NCBI GenBank assembly: GCA_026419775.2 | Contig: JAOPGA020000144.1 | Location: forward strand, 54,244 to 118,243 | Length of the DNA stretch: 64,000 nt | Reading direction: 5' to 3' | Source of the DNA: Acrasis kona | Taxonomy: Eukaryota; Heterolobosea; Eutetramitea; Acrasida; Acrasidae | Shown: positions 19,687 through 28,727 of the stretch, piece after piece | How the letters are laid out: every line of letters starts with the position of its first letter | Numbering within the stretch: position 1 is the stretch's first letter | The notes under the pieces: generated by a model | The model's input: only the letters and a program-made list of their open reading frames with translations | Databases searched by the model: none | What the model was told of the DNA's origin: nothing | Translations under genes and position numbers: made by a program

Positions 19687-20451
19687 ATGTACTCTCACGG
19701 AACAAAAAGCTATTCGTCTAAGTATAGTGCCTCGCCAGATTTGAACATCAAATTGTTCGTCCATAACAATGAAATAAGAAGAATGAAACTTAAGAATAAT
19801 GTATCCTACGATCAAATGAAATCAAAGGTTAAGGAACATTTGAATCAAAAAGACCGAAACAGAAACTTTGTTTTGGAATATTTTGATGGCGAAGATTGGG
19901 TGAGGTTTGATTCAGAACAGGAGTGGAAGGATGCCGCCAAGATATACTACCAACTGTGTAACTCTAATCCAACTTATGCACTTAAAGTCCGATTTATCGT
20001 TCAGAATCAATTGACAGATACTGACGCATTAACTTTAATTCAAAGAGTCCCGACCTATCCTGTAGAAAAACAAAAAGAGCAAGAACCAAAACCAATGGTA
20101 TTCGAATCATTCATCAAGTTGTATCCATCTGATGATGAAGGATACATATTAGGTTCTGATGAAAGTGATGAATTAGATCGTGACCGCAGAACCCCAGATG
20201 CGTTAAAAGAGATTGACAGCCCATTAGAGAGAGACGAACCCTCCAGCTTGCTTGATACAATTACAAGTGTGGTCAGTCAAGTAGCAAGTGGTGTGGCTGA
20301 GACCCTTCATTTGACGAAACCTTTTGATGACACTGAAATGTTAGGGCAGCTAAGAGACATGGGATTTTTGAATGAACAGGAGAACAAGAGGCTATTGTCC
20401 AAGCATAATCATAATCTAGAAGATGTTGTGAGCGAGTTGGCTTCTCAATAA
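19687..20451 (+). CDS. PB1-UBA protein, p62/NBR1-like adaptor candidate
   Basis: 254 residues. Residues 18-105 form a PB1 domain with the OPCA-type acidic loop (YFDGEDWVRFDSEQEW) and a basic face (EIRRMKLKNN), so it may polymerise. Residues 212-254 are a UBA domain (LGQLRDMGFLNEQENKRLL...EDVVSEL). The linker is acidic and has ESFIKL, which fits the W/F/Y-x-x-L/I/V LC3-interacting form. PB1 plus UBA is the frame of selective autophagy receptors such as p62, but the ZZ finger is absent. Domains are seen; the autophagy role is inferred. The stop lies in AATAAA. Confidence 0.75.
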   Translation: MYSHGTKSYSSKYSASPDLNIKLFVHNNEIRRMKLKNNVSYDQMKSKVKEHLNQKDRNRNFVLEYFDGEDWVRFDSEQEWKDAAKIYYQLCNSNPTYALKVRFIVQNQLTDTDALTLIQRVPTYPVEKQKEQEPKPMVFESFIKLYPSDDEGYILGSDESDELDRDRRTPDALKEIDSPLERDEPSSLLDTITSVVSQVASGVAETLHLTKPFDDTEMLGQLRDMGFLNEQENKRLLSKHNHNLEDVVSELASQ

Positions 20452-20587
20452 ACTTTACATGTTGTATATTTGAAGTTGTGCATGATTAAAAACAAATCCT
20501 CCATGTGTCCTTTCAAAGACACAAAGTGAGTGTCCATGGGAGTCGTTACAAAAAAAACATTGTAATAAATTGATTTATTCGACACAT

Positions 20588-21703
20588 CTAATAATGACCA
20601 GTCATGACGATGATGAGCACTCCCAGTACCATAATCGATATCGGCCAAAATCTCTTTAGTAGATCCTTCTCTTCTTTTGCAAAAAAGTATCTGCCCATCA
20701 CGACAGTCAACAACACACCAGCCCTTTTCATTGATATCACGTAAGACAAATGTACAAATTTAATCGCCTCAAGTTGAAACCAGTACGCAAGTGAATTCGT
20801 CAATGCATTAAAAAATAAAAGTAAGGTAAAATTCTTCGATGTTGTGTAATAAATTTTGAGCTTGTCGACAACAGTCAGGTTACTGCTCATATCATCGTCG
20901 TACGGAATGTGGCCCAACTCCGAAATCTTCCTGCTTGGATTCACAAAGAATATACAATACAAAAATATAGGTAGGGTCATGATGCTGTGAATTACTATAC
21001 CATAGTCCGCCTTGTGCTTGACGCTTCCTATTCCAATTTTATCCATACATGCACTAATGCTCCAAAGTATTGCAATGGCAATCATTAATACGGACCCAAA
21101 ATGTTCTTTTCCAGCATTCTTCTCAAGTATTCCGGGAGAATGCAGCGCAGAAGGAGAGGATACTAATTTCTTGTCGTTGTTGTTCTCATCAAAAGTCTCA
21201 ATCGAATTGCTAGGTGATTGCAATAACATGAAACTACCATACGTAACCAATGCAATGCCCGCAACAGTCAATGCATTTGGTCTTTCTTCCACAATGAACC
21301 AACTTGAAACTAATAAAAAGGCCGGTGTTAATGATAAATAAGGTATAGAAAGAGACAACGGGGCATAGTTTAGTGCCGTAAAATACATGAAACTAGTTAT
21401 CATGTTAATGACGCCTGATGCAATTAATGCATATAATTGTACCGAACTATACGGAACAATGTCAATATCTACATGGCGGTCAAAATAGTTATAACTATCA
21501 ATTACTCTATCTATGTACATGAGAAACAGAAATATAGGGAATTGCAAAAGTCCTCTGTATGCAATTGTTTCAATTCCAGTGAGAAGTTTTGTGTTCATAA
21601 CTTTCTTCCTAAATATATCGCATGCTGCATTTGAAACAGATGTAGCCCCACAAAAAGCCAAGCCTCCTAACGTCACTGTGTTTGGGACATTAAGATTTTC
21701 CAT
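20588..21703 (-). CDS. EamA/DMT-family transporter
   Basis: 371 residues, single exon, about ten hydrophobic helices in two halves. The first half ends with the EamA signature region (ALNYAPLSLSIPYLSLTPAF...), followed by EERPNALTVAGIALVTYGSF. A hydrophilic loop of about 40 residues separates the halves. Members export or exchange nucleotide sugars, amino acids or metabolites across plasma or endomembranes. The substrate cannot be read from sequence. Confidence 0.8.
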   Translation of the reverse strand: MENLNVPNTVTLGGLAFCGATSVSNAACDIFRKKVMNTKLLTGIETIAYRGLLQFPIFLFLMYIDRVIDSYNYFDRHVDIDIVPYSSVQLYALIASGVINMITSFMYFTALNYAPLSLSIPYLSLTPAFLLVSSWFIVEERPNALTVAGIALVTYGSFMLLQSPSNSIETFDENNNDKKLVSSPSALHSPGILEKNAGKEHFGSVLMIAIAILWSISACMDKIGIGSVKHKADYGIVIHSIMTLPIFLYCIFFVNPSRKISELGHIPYDDDMSSNLTVVDKLKIYYTTSKNFTLLLFFNALTNSLAYWFQLEAIKFVHLSYVISMKRAGVLLTVVMGRYFFAKEEKDLLKRFWPISIMVLGVLIIVMTGHY

Positions 21704-22008
21704 TGTAACGGTTAACTCACCTCTGTTAAAACCAAGAGCATACTTGCAAGTGTTGTAGAATTTAGATAAGGAGAGTATACAAGAGTGTGCTCCTAATCTG
21801 GTATCCCTTGTAAGTAAAAATCTCTACTTTATACGGACAGGTGGTGTTGGAACTTGATGATTATTTAGACTATGAATAAAAATGACATTTTATTCTATCA
21901 ATGTCTTTTACTCTTAATATTTTGTTTGGTAATTTAAATAACCTTTCAATCAAAGCGTCACTAATCCAGTACGCCCATGCAGTAAAATCAAAAATAAATA
22001 CAATTGTT
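21704..22008. other. Intergenic stretch
   Basis: Upstream region of the EamA gene and downstream region of the BTB-WD40 gene. Nothing recognisable seen. Confidence 0.4.
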
Positions 22009-23577
22009 TCACTCCCATATTTTTATTGTATTGTCATTACAACCACTTGCTATCCTTCCATCTTTCAGTTGTATAAGAGGAGCACCAACAACACCGGTGT
22101 GTCCAGACAATGACAAATCACATTGACCCGTGCTAATATCCCATATCTTGAACGTTTTATCTCTACTTACGCTGGCAATTCTACCATCACACAATTGTGT
22201 GAGTGCGCCAACAATGTCACTGTGACCAGAGAAAGTTAGCTCGCACGCACCAGTGTCTATATTCCATATTTTAAATGTTTTGTCCCAACTACCACTCGCT
22301 ATCCTCGAATCAGAGAGCTGTATTAGTGCACCCACCGTGTTGGTGTGACCACTTAATGTCATTGTGCAAGAACCATTGCAAGTAGGAAAAGAACCCTCAG
22401 TAATTTGCCAGACTTTTATTGTTCTGTCATCACTACCACTTACTAACCTACCGTCAGCAAGTTGTATGATCGTGTTAATTTTGGAAGCATGGCCAGACAA
22501 GACTAGTTCACAACTACCATAGTTTGTAGTGTCCCAGATTCTTATTTTATCATCACTAGTGGTACTCGTTATTCTGGAATCACTTAATTCCAGTAACGTG
22601 AGGCCGATGCCAGTATGACCATTCAATGTTAAAGTACAACGTCCACTAGACACATCCCAAATCTTTATTGTGTGGTCTATGCTACTACTAGCTATTCGAC
22701 CATCGCGAAGCTGTTTAAGAGCATTCACATAATTATTGTGACCGGACAATGACATCACACACTGTCCCGTTTGTATGTTCCAGATTTTTATTGTTCTATC
22801 ATAACTACCACTAGCTAATCTGCCGTCTTTCAACTCTATTACAGCATAAACATAATTAGTATGACCGACTAATGTCAAAAAGCAATGACCAGTAGTGAGG
22901 TCCCAAATCTTTATTGTTCTGTCATCACAACCACTTGCGATCCTACCGTCGCTCAGTTGTATGAAAGTATTGATTTTAGCAGAATGACCAGACAATATCA
23001 AAGAACAATTACCAACAATATTCTTTTCAACATACACTTCTTCACTTTTTGATTTTACAAAATATTCTTCAAAAGCATCCTCGAGTAGATAGAACTGAAT
23101 GTCCTTCCACAATCTTTCTCTTCTTTCTTGGTCGAGTTTTTTTATTATTTGACCAACATCTTCTCCCCGTAACCTCTCCAGTATAATGTCAAAGTCATTT
23201 GCGGCCCTATCAATAAAGTAGCTTCCATCTTCCTCTGTTTTTGCTTGCATGTGTTCACTAAATAGACCTGTAAAAAAACTATTTTTTTGAGATGTGAGTG
23301 TATGAATTGAGGTAGTGAAAATCTGTCCGCCAATGTCTAATTTGATTCTGCTTTTGCCCTGAATGGCGTTTGATACATGCATGAGGATTTTTCTATCGCC
23401 TTCCCTTTCTTGTTCTAATAGTTTTTTTTGTTCAATAATTTGCAATCCCTCTTGCTCCATTCTCTCCATTTCGTTTTTCATTCTTTTCGCTTCTTCCATC
23501 ATTATAATTATGTTGTTGAGCATGGTTGATGCATCACATAGTATTTCATCAACACGTTGAAAAAATGCACCGTTCAT
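22009..23577 (-). CDS. KCTD-type BTB domain plus eight WD40 repeats
   Basis: 522 residues from an ATG at 23577. A coiled coil (about 20-65) precedes a KCTD/T1-type BTB domain (KLDIGGQIFTTSIHTL...FFTGLF...DGSYFIDR). After a linker come eight closely similar WD40 repeats with the pattern SGHTNxVxALIQLSDGRIASGSxDKTIKIW. BTB domains of this class bind cullin-3, so it may be a substrate receptor of a ubiquitin ligase, with the propeller choosing the target. The strong similarity between repeats suggests recent internal duplication. Multi-copy families of this style are known in amoeboid protists. Confidence 0.85.
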   Translation of the reverse strand: MNGAFFQRVDEILCDASTMLNNIIIMMEEAKRMKNEMERMEQEGLQIIEQKKLLEQEREGDRKILMHVSNAIQGKSRIKLDIGGQIFTTSIHTLTSQKNSFFTGLFSEHMQAKTEEDGSYFIDRAANDFDIILERLRGEDVGQIIKKLDQERRERLWKDIQFYLLEDAFEEYFVKSKSEEVYVEKNIVGNCSLILSGHSAKINTFIQLSDGRIASGCDDRTIKIWDLTTGHCFLTLVGHTNYVYAVIELKDGRLASGSYDRTIKIWNIQTGQCVMSLSGHNNYVNALKQLRDGRIASSSIDHTIKIWDVSSGRCTLTLNGHTGIGLTLLELSDSRITSTTSDDKIRIWDTTNYGSCELVLSGHASKINTIIQLADGRLVSGSDDRTIKVWQITEGSFPTCNGSCTMTLSGHTNTVGALIQLSDSRIASGSWDKTFKIWNIDTGACELTFSGHSDIVGALTQLCDGRIASVSRDKTFKIWDISTGQCDLSLSGHTGVVGAPLIQLKDGRIASGCNDNTIKIWE

Positions 23578-23769
23578 TTTGTTATCATCAATCAATTTTT
23601 CTTACAAAAGGAAGTGAGGAATATTCACCATGTTTGGTCCGCTGACCTCCTATACTTTGGATTAGCATACTGATCTATTTATCATTGAACCGCACCAAAG
23701 AAACCAACTGTTCTGAACAATAACTTTCGTCTAGTATTTTGTAAATCATATTAGTTATTATTAGATTAG

Positions 23770-24840
23770 ATGATTGTAAAGCGTTTCACTTTTAGCCCAT
23801 TTCGAAGCAGACTCATATTGCGCACAATGTCTTCTCAAACCACTTCAATGGTATTCAAAAACAATATATTGATACCGTCATACCATGCAGATTCGAACTC
23901 TTTTCTTCTTGACCATCCACGTGGGGCATATACCACTATGAGAACGTTGAAGGATAATAATAAAACCGCTTTGTTCCAATATGAGCACCACATCAAAAGA
24001 TTAATTAAATCAAGCAAAACGATGAAGGAGGAGCAGAGTCAACAAGATAACAGTGGATCCAAAGATCCTAACTCCCCCTACAAATTTGATCTTCTCGACG
24101 ATTACCCTACATTCTTTAAAACAGTTAAAGATTTGACCGTTGATAACATCAAACAATTCAAAAACTCGAATCAATCAGGTGCAGTGGAGGATCATGATTT
24201 AAAAATTACAATACTCCTGACGTGGTTGAATTACAATGGGGAGAGGTTTGATTTGTACACACATATAACACATCTTCCCCCCAGACCCACTGATCCTGTT
24301 CTTGTTGACATTAGAAGAGGAAGTCGTGTAGAGATGAAAGCAAAGGACTCAGTTTGGGTCGAACAAAGAAAGAGTGTTACGGATAATAAAACTAAAAATA
24401 GCAACGAAGTACTTTTATGCGAGGACGACGGCAATGTGAGGGAAGGCTCATCAAGTAACTTTTTTGTTTTGAAGGATGATGGTGTACTCTATACAGCCAA
24501 CGAAGGTATATTGCAAGGAACAGTTCAAATACTTTTATTAGAAAATGTTGTTGATCAGTTATCTCAAAAAGTTACGTTCGGAATTCCCAACCTTTGTGAT
24601 CTAACCAAGTGGAAGGAGGCTTTTGTAACAAGCACGTCTCGTTTGATTCTACCAATACATTCTTTCGTAATCTCACCTGACTGCATTCAGTTTGTAGACA
24701 AGAGTGCAACCCTTGATCGTAATGAAAATGGCGACCATGTATACAAGTTACTACCAAATGAAAAGCATTCACCTGTGTCAGAAGTACTCAACAAGACATT
24801 AACAAGTCACATGATGGATATGAGCGAGTGTTTAGATTGA
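23770..24840 (+). CDS. Class IV PLP-dependent aminotransferase (BCAT/ADC-lyase fold)
   Basis: 356 residues. The first 19 are basic and Ser/Phe-rich without acids and may be a mitochondrial presequence; a second Met at about 20 could start a cytosolic form. RGAYTTMRT and a histidine/lysine segment (YEHHIKRLI) mark the N-terminal domain. NSNEVLLCEDDGNVREGSSSNFFV with ILQGTVQ downstream is the fold-type IV signature (E-x-x-S-x-N cofactor binding). The family includes branched-chain aminotransferases, D-amino-acid aminotransferases and aminodeoxychorismate lyases. The specific reaction is undetermined. The TGA stop is directly followed by AATAAA. Confidence 0.8.
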   Translation: MIVKRFTFSPFRSRLILRTMSSQTTSMVFKNNILIPSYHADSNSFLLDHPRGAYTTMRTLKDNNKTALFQYEHHIKRLIKSSKTMKEEQSQQDNSGSKDPNSPYKFDLLDDYPTFFKTVKDLTVDNIKQFKNSNQSGAVEDHDLKITILLTWLNYNGERFDLYTHITHLPPRPTDPVLVDIRRGSRVEMKAKDSVWVEQRKSVTDNKTKNSNEVLLCEDDGNVREGSSSNFFVLKDDGVLYTANEGILQGTVQILLLENVVDQLSQKVTFGIPNLCDLTKWKEAFVTSTSRLILPIHSFVISPDCIQFVDKSATLDRNENGDHVYKLLPNEKHSPVSEVLNKTLTSHMMDMSECLD

Positions 24841-24849
24841 AATAAACGT

Positions 24850-26538
24850 TTACTTTTTTTTCCTTAACAAAGGGTTTACAAACTTCTTTTTAGGTGCTTC
24901 CGTCTGCTCCTCCACAAATATCTTATCAACAATCTGCTTGCTCCATTCTATTTTGCCATCGTTGACTTCCTTTACAATTTTGTTGACGGACGTCCATTGG
25001 GCAAGGGTCCAAGTGTCTATTGAATTAAATAGATCGCAAGGTATCGGCGTATTAGATTTCAACAGAGTAAGAGTGTTCGCTCCCATTTTATAATCAGAAA
25101 CATCAGGTCCAATCACAAGAGCACCAATCAACAACACAACATCATTCTGGACGATACCCACAAACTTGTGGAACCTGTCATCACTTTTTTTAACTTTAAT
25201 GTTCGCATTCGCGATTTGACTATACACACCCAAGCAAGCCGCATACAATCCAAACAATCTCGAAGTTTGATTGAACCACAACATTCCCGACTGACTATTC
25301 TTCGTCATACACCTGGCGCACTCAATAGCCTGTTCTCTTGCACTCGTCCAATTCTTCCAAGCAACACTAGCATCATGCTGAGATTCCTTCAAATACTGCA
25401 AACCGCCAACAAAAGATTCGGAACTAATTTCTGCACAATCACCAGCCGCATACACATGTTCACAAGTAGAATTTTCATTTATTGATTTCACTCTGAAATA
25501 TTCATCTACCAAGATGCCTCCCTTCTTTCCTACATTTAGATTGCACAATTGCGCCATCTCTGTTCTGCTCTGCACGCCTACAGCTTGTACCAACACTCTA
25601 CAATACAATGTGCGCCCGCTGGTCAACTTGACTCCATACACACTGCCATCACTACAGGTCAAGATGGACTCAATCACATCACCACGAACAATGTTTAAAT
25701 GTGGGAAACGTTCGCCAGAGATTCTATCCGTTAGCATTTGACACGCATGTTCGTCCTGAAGTAGAGGTAATGCGATCACATCAGATCTTGATAAGATGGT
25801 CACTCTTGGCAGACACTCTCTTCTCTCCGGAATCCAATCTTGTTTTTCTGCATGTTGTGCTTGTGTGAAATTTAAATCAGTGTAACCGTCCATGATGTGA
25901 CCCACGACATCAAGGGCCAAGGCACCACTTCCTAAAACAAGAATGTCGGTTTGCATGTCGTTGCTGTCAATGTTGATGGCGGGTGATGTATGGGTGGCGT
26001 TGCATTTTTCGGTATAGATTAGACGCATCTTTTCGTGCAGTAGACGTACTTCGTCGACGTTGCGAACTACGAAATTGTTTCTAATGTTGTCAATGTACTT
26101 GGCGTCTGTTTCCATTGATGTGATGAGGGGGTCGGCTTCATGACTGGTAGTGAGTGTTGGGTATGATATTTGCTTGGGAACACCTCCTGTAGCAATGCAT
26201 AGCTTATCGTATCTTAAATTCACCACTGCATCATCAATAAGACTTTTGCATTGAATGGATTTATTAGTTGTGTCAAGAGAAATGACCGTAGTGTTTTCCA
26301 GTAGGTTTAATTTGTGCTTTTCTATGTATGAATTCTCTCCTCTGATTTTTAATCCTGCATGATAGTCGATGAAATCGTCCTTCCATGTTAAAAATTTGAA
26401 CCTGAAAAATAGGTTGGGTCTGCTACAGTAATCTTCCCTGCTGATAATAGTAATGTTTGCGCTGTCGTCTAGTCTGCGAAGTTCCTGAGCACAGGAGAGG
26501 CCAGCATAGCCTCCTCCTATGATAACAAAATCAGTCAT
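24850..26538 (-). CDS. Pyridine nucleotide-disulphide oxidoreductase, PYROXD1-like
   Basis: 562 residues, one exon, ending 9 nt from the stop of the convergent aminotransferase gene. FAD Rossmann motif at the start (VIIGGGYAGLSCAQEL), the ATG-type signature (CIATGGVPKQI), a second dinucleotide fold (DILVLGSGALALDVV) and the C-terminal FAD motif (VYAAGDCAE). There is no CxxxxC redox pair, as in PYROXD1, which protects the tRNA ligase complex from oxidation in animals. The order and spacing fit PYROXD1 (human protein about 500 residues), with a somewhat longer, Lys-rich tail. Assignment from motifs only. Confidence 0.75.
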   Translation of the reverse strand: MTDFVIIGGGYAGLSCAQELRRLDDSANITIISREDYCSRPNLFFRFKFLTWKDDFIDYHAGLKIRGENSYIEKHKLNLLENTTVISLDTTNKSIQCKSLIDDAVVNLRYDKLCIATGGVPKQISYPTLTTSHEADPLITSMETDAKYIDNIRNNFVVRNVDEVRLLHEKMRLIYTEKCNATHTSPAINIDSNDMQTDILVLGSGALALDVVGHIMDGYTDLNFTQAQHAEKQDWIPERRECLPRVTILSRSDVIALPLLQDEHACQMLTDRISGERFPHLNIVRGDVIESILTCSDGSVYGVKLTSGRTLYCRVLVQAVGVQSRTEMAQLCNLNVGKKGGILVDEYFRVKSINENSTCEHVYAAGDCAEISSESFVGGLQYLKESQHDASVAWKNWTSAREQAIECARCMTKNSQSGMLWFNQTSRLFGLYAACLGVYSQIANANIKVKKSDDRFHKFVGIVQNDVVLLIGALVIGPDVSDYKMGANTLTLLKSNTPIPCDLFNSIDTWTLAQWTSVNKIVKEVNDGKIEWSKQIVDKIFVEEQTEAPKKKFVNPLLRKKK

Positions 26539-26722
26539 TTCTCTCTTAGTTGTTGTAATAGTTAACCATTTGCATGGACAAAGATCCGAAGCAATTAAGT
26601 GAAGATTAGAGACACATTAACCCTTGCAACTTAGCAGGACATCTAATCTCGGGTTTTTATACCATGTTTTCTTGTAATCATTATTTTTAGATTTTAAAAA
26701 TATAATCAACACAAACAAAACA

Positions 26723-26896
26723 ATGGATCCAACAAAGCAGAGTGAGCAAAAACAGAACCAGGAGCAATCAAAAGGAAGTGAAATTGAAAGCCACGCTCCA
26801 AAAATCGGAGGTTCTGACGTTGTTATGAGTAAGGAGAGCCTCAACCAAGCAATATCGGAAGATAAAAGTGTTGCCAAAGAGTGGGAACATAAATAA
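26723..26896 (+). CDS. Small hydrophilic protein (57 aa)
   Basis: ATG at 26723, then 57 codons rich in Gln, Glu, Ser and Lys, ending at a TAA inside AATAAA. It lacks hydrophobic segments and should be disordered. It lies in its own intergenic slot between PYROXD1-like and GWT1. The stop/poly(A) arrangement matches other genes here. A longer minus-strand ORF over it is a shadow. Confidence 0.5.
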   Translation: MDPTKQSEQKQNQEQSKGSEIESHAPKIGGSDVVMSKESLNQAISEDKSVAKEWEHK

Positions 26897-27126
26897 ACTG
26901 TATAAACATTAACTTGACCAATTTGCTTGCACTAGACAAGACCAATTTTTTTAATTTGCTCAATTTTCGATTAATTCACAAAGTAGAAAAAAATTAGTGG
27001 GTGGTGATAATATAACAACGGTCGCGTCAGATATTATTCTTACGATCGGACTAGTCCATCAGCTTTGTAGTTCTTGTTTGGTAGTTGCCGAGAATCGAGC
27101 CTCAATTACAAAAGATTGCACAAAAA

Positions 27127-28720
27127 ATGGATGTCTTGGACATTAAAGATATCAAAGAAAGATTCGTCACGGGAGGCAATGGCACCACCATGACAGAGAT
27201 ACTAAGTATTGCTCTAGTGTGTCCAGTAAGTAGAGTTTTCAAAAATTCATTAACATTAGGCTATTGTTTTGCTAGACCGGTCGGTCAAGTCACTTGTTAC
27301 GAGATGTATCGGAAAACAAGATCCCAAATCATCTTTTAAGCTCACCTTGCTGTGGTGGTTCATCGAGATCTTTACTCGTTTAGTACCGTTAGTTTTGACA
27401 CAAAGCTCACTTTTATTACCTACAACAAAAAACGCCTCAGATCATACAATTGTTCACTTTCCCCAACTACTATTGTTACTCTACGCAACAATCGTAATCT
27501 CCTACTTTGCCACCAGAAGAAGCTATACTAAAGAAAAAGATGTGAAGGTGGCCAATCTAAACGTAATCCCCTTCTTTACAGAGTACAGGTCTACCATGAT
27601 GTTAGCAACCGCTGTGGCCATCCTCGCCGTCGATTTCCCAGTACTTTTCCCGAGGCGCATTGCAAAAACAGAATCGTGGGGAGCAAGTTTGATGGACATG
27701 GGCGTCGGAAGTTTTGTATTTTCGGGTTCGTTGGTTTCTCAAGCTGCAAGGTCGCGCAGCGTACCTCCATCCTTAATAAAGACTATACGTCATAACATTC
27801 CACTCTTGCTATTGGCGGGTGGAAGATTCTTTTCTGTTTCAATGACAAATTACCAAACACATGTTGGAGAGTATGGAACGCATTGGAACTTTTTTATGAC
27901 TTTGATGGTCGTGTCCATTACTGTTGATTTAATTGATGCCATTTTTAAAAAGAGCAGTACAGCGACATATTTCGCTACTGGTATTGGTTTGTGTATTCTT
28001 CAGCAGACATTGTTGAGCATGGGTATGCAGAATTACATCGAAAGTGCTCCTAGAGTTAATTTATTCTCCGCCAACAAGGAAGGTATTTGTAGTACTTTGG
28101 GATATGTTTCTGTTTATTATATTGGTGTGGGTCTGGGAAGATTTGTATTTGAGACTCAAAGGAAGTCAGAGGCGGGTGATGAAAATGCATGGAAATCTTT
28201 TAGTTACAAAATGATTATTGTTAGTATCGCTTTGGTCGTAACCAGTTATTTTAGTTTTTCTTATTTTATTGATCTCTCTGCAAAATTGTCCATTGACCAA
28301 GGTTTGGTAGACTTGTCAAACTTTTCCACCTTCAGTCACCAAGTCCCAGGATTCCACAGAAATTACCTTTCCAACATTTTCATTCCATCCAGAGCAATGA
28401 ACAACTTTGGTTATGTATTATGGACACTCACCTACAACGTAGGACTATTAACCATTTTCTCCGTAATGTACACTTGGTTGTTACCCAAACAACAAGAACA
28501 GTCGCCAGAGGCATACAGTTGCATGAGGGATGCAGTCAACACTAATCAGCTGGCAACTTTCCTAATAGCCAACCTAAGCACCGGAGCGATCAATCTCGCA
28601 ATCGTGACGGTATTCTGGAACAGCGCAGTAGCATCCTTCTTTGTCGTTCTGCTATACCTCCAAGCAGTCACGTTGGTCATGACCATTTTACATTACAAGA
28701 AAATAATAATAAAATTGTAA
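27127..28720 (+). CDS. GWT1: GWT1/PIG-W, glucosaminylphosphatidylinositol inositol acyltransferase
   Basis: Exons 27127-27225 and 27260-28720 with a 34-nt phase-0 intron give 519 residues (family about 490-510). The N-terminus has KERFVTGGNGTTMTEI, matching the conserved N-G-T-T/S-x-x-E-I of the family. The next parts match PIG-W blocks (ATAVAILAVDFPVLFPRR, ESWGASLMDMGVGSFVFSG). About twelve membrane helices. The enzyme adds an acyl chain to the inositol of GlcN-PI in the ER, an early step of GPI-anchor synthesis. GPI-anchored proteins are expected; the dioxygenase at 52.6 kb has a GPI-type tail. The stop overlaps AATAAA, and the convergent gene ends 7 nt away. Confidence 0.9.
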
Positions 28721-28727
28721 TAAAAAA

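Noticed and set aside
26617-26877. Minus-strand 86-codon hydrophobic ORF
   Set aside because: It is antisense to a small plus ORF with the typical stop-in-AATAAA ending, and its Leu/Phe/Ser richness mirrors Gln/Lys/Glu codons.
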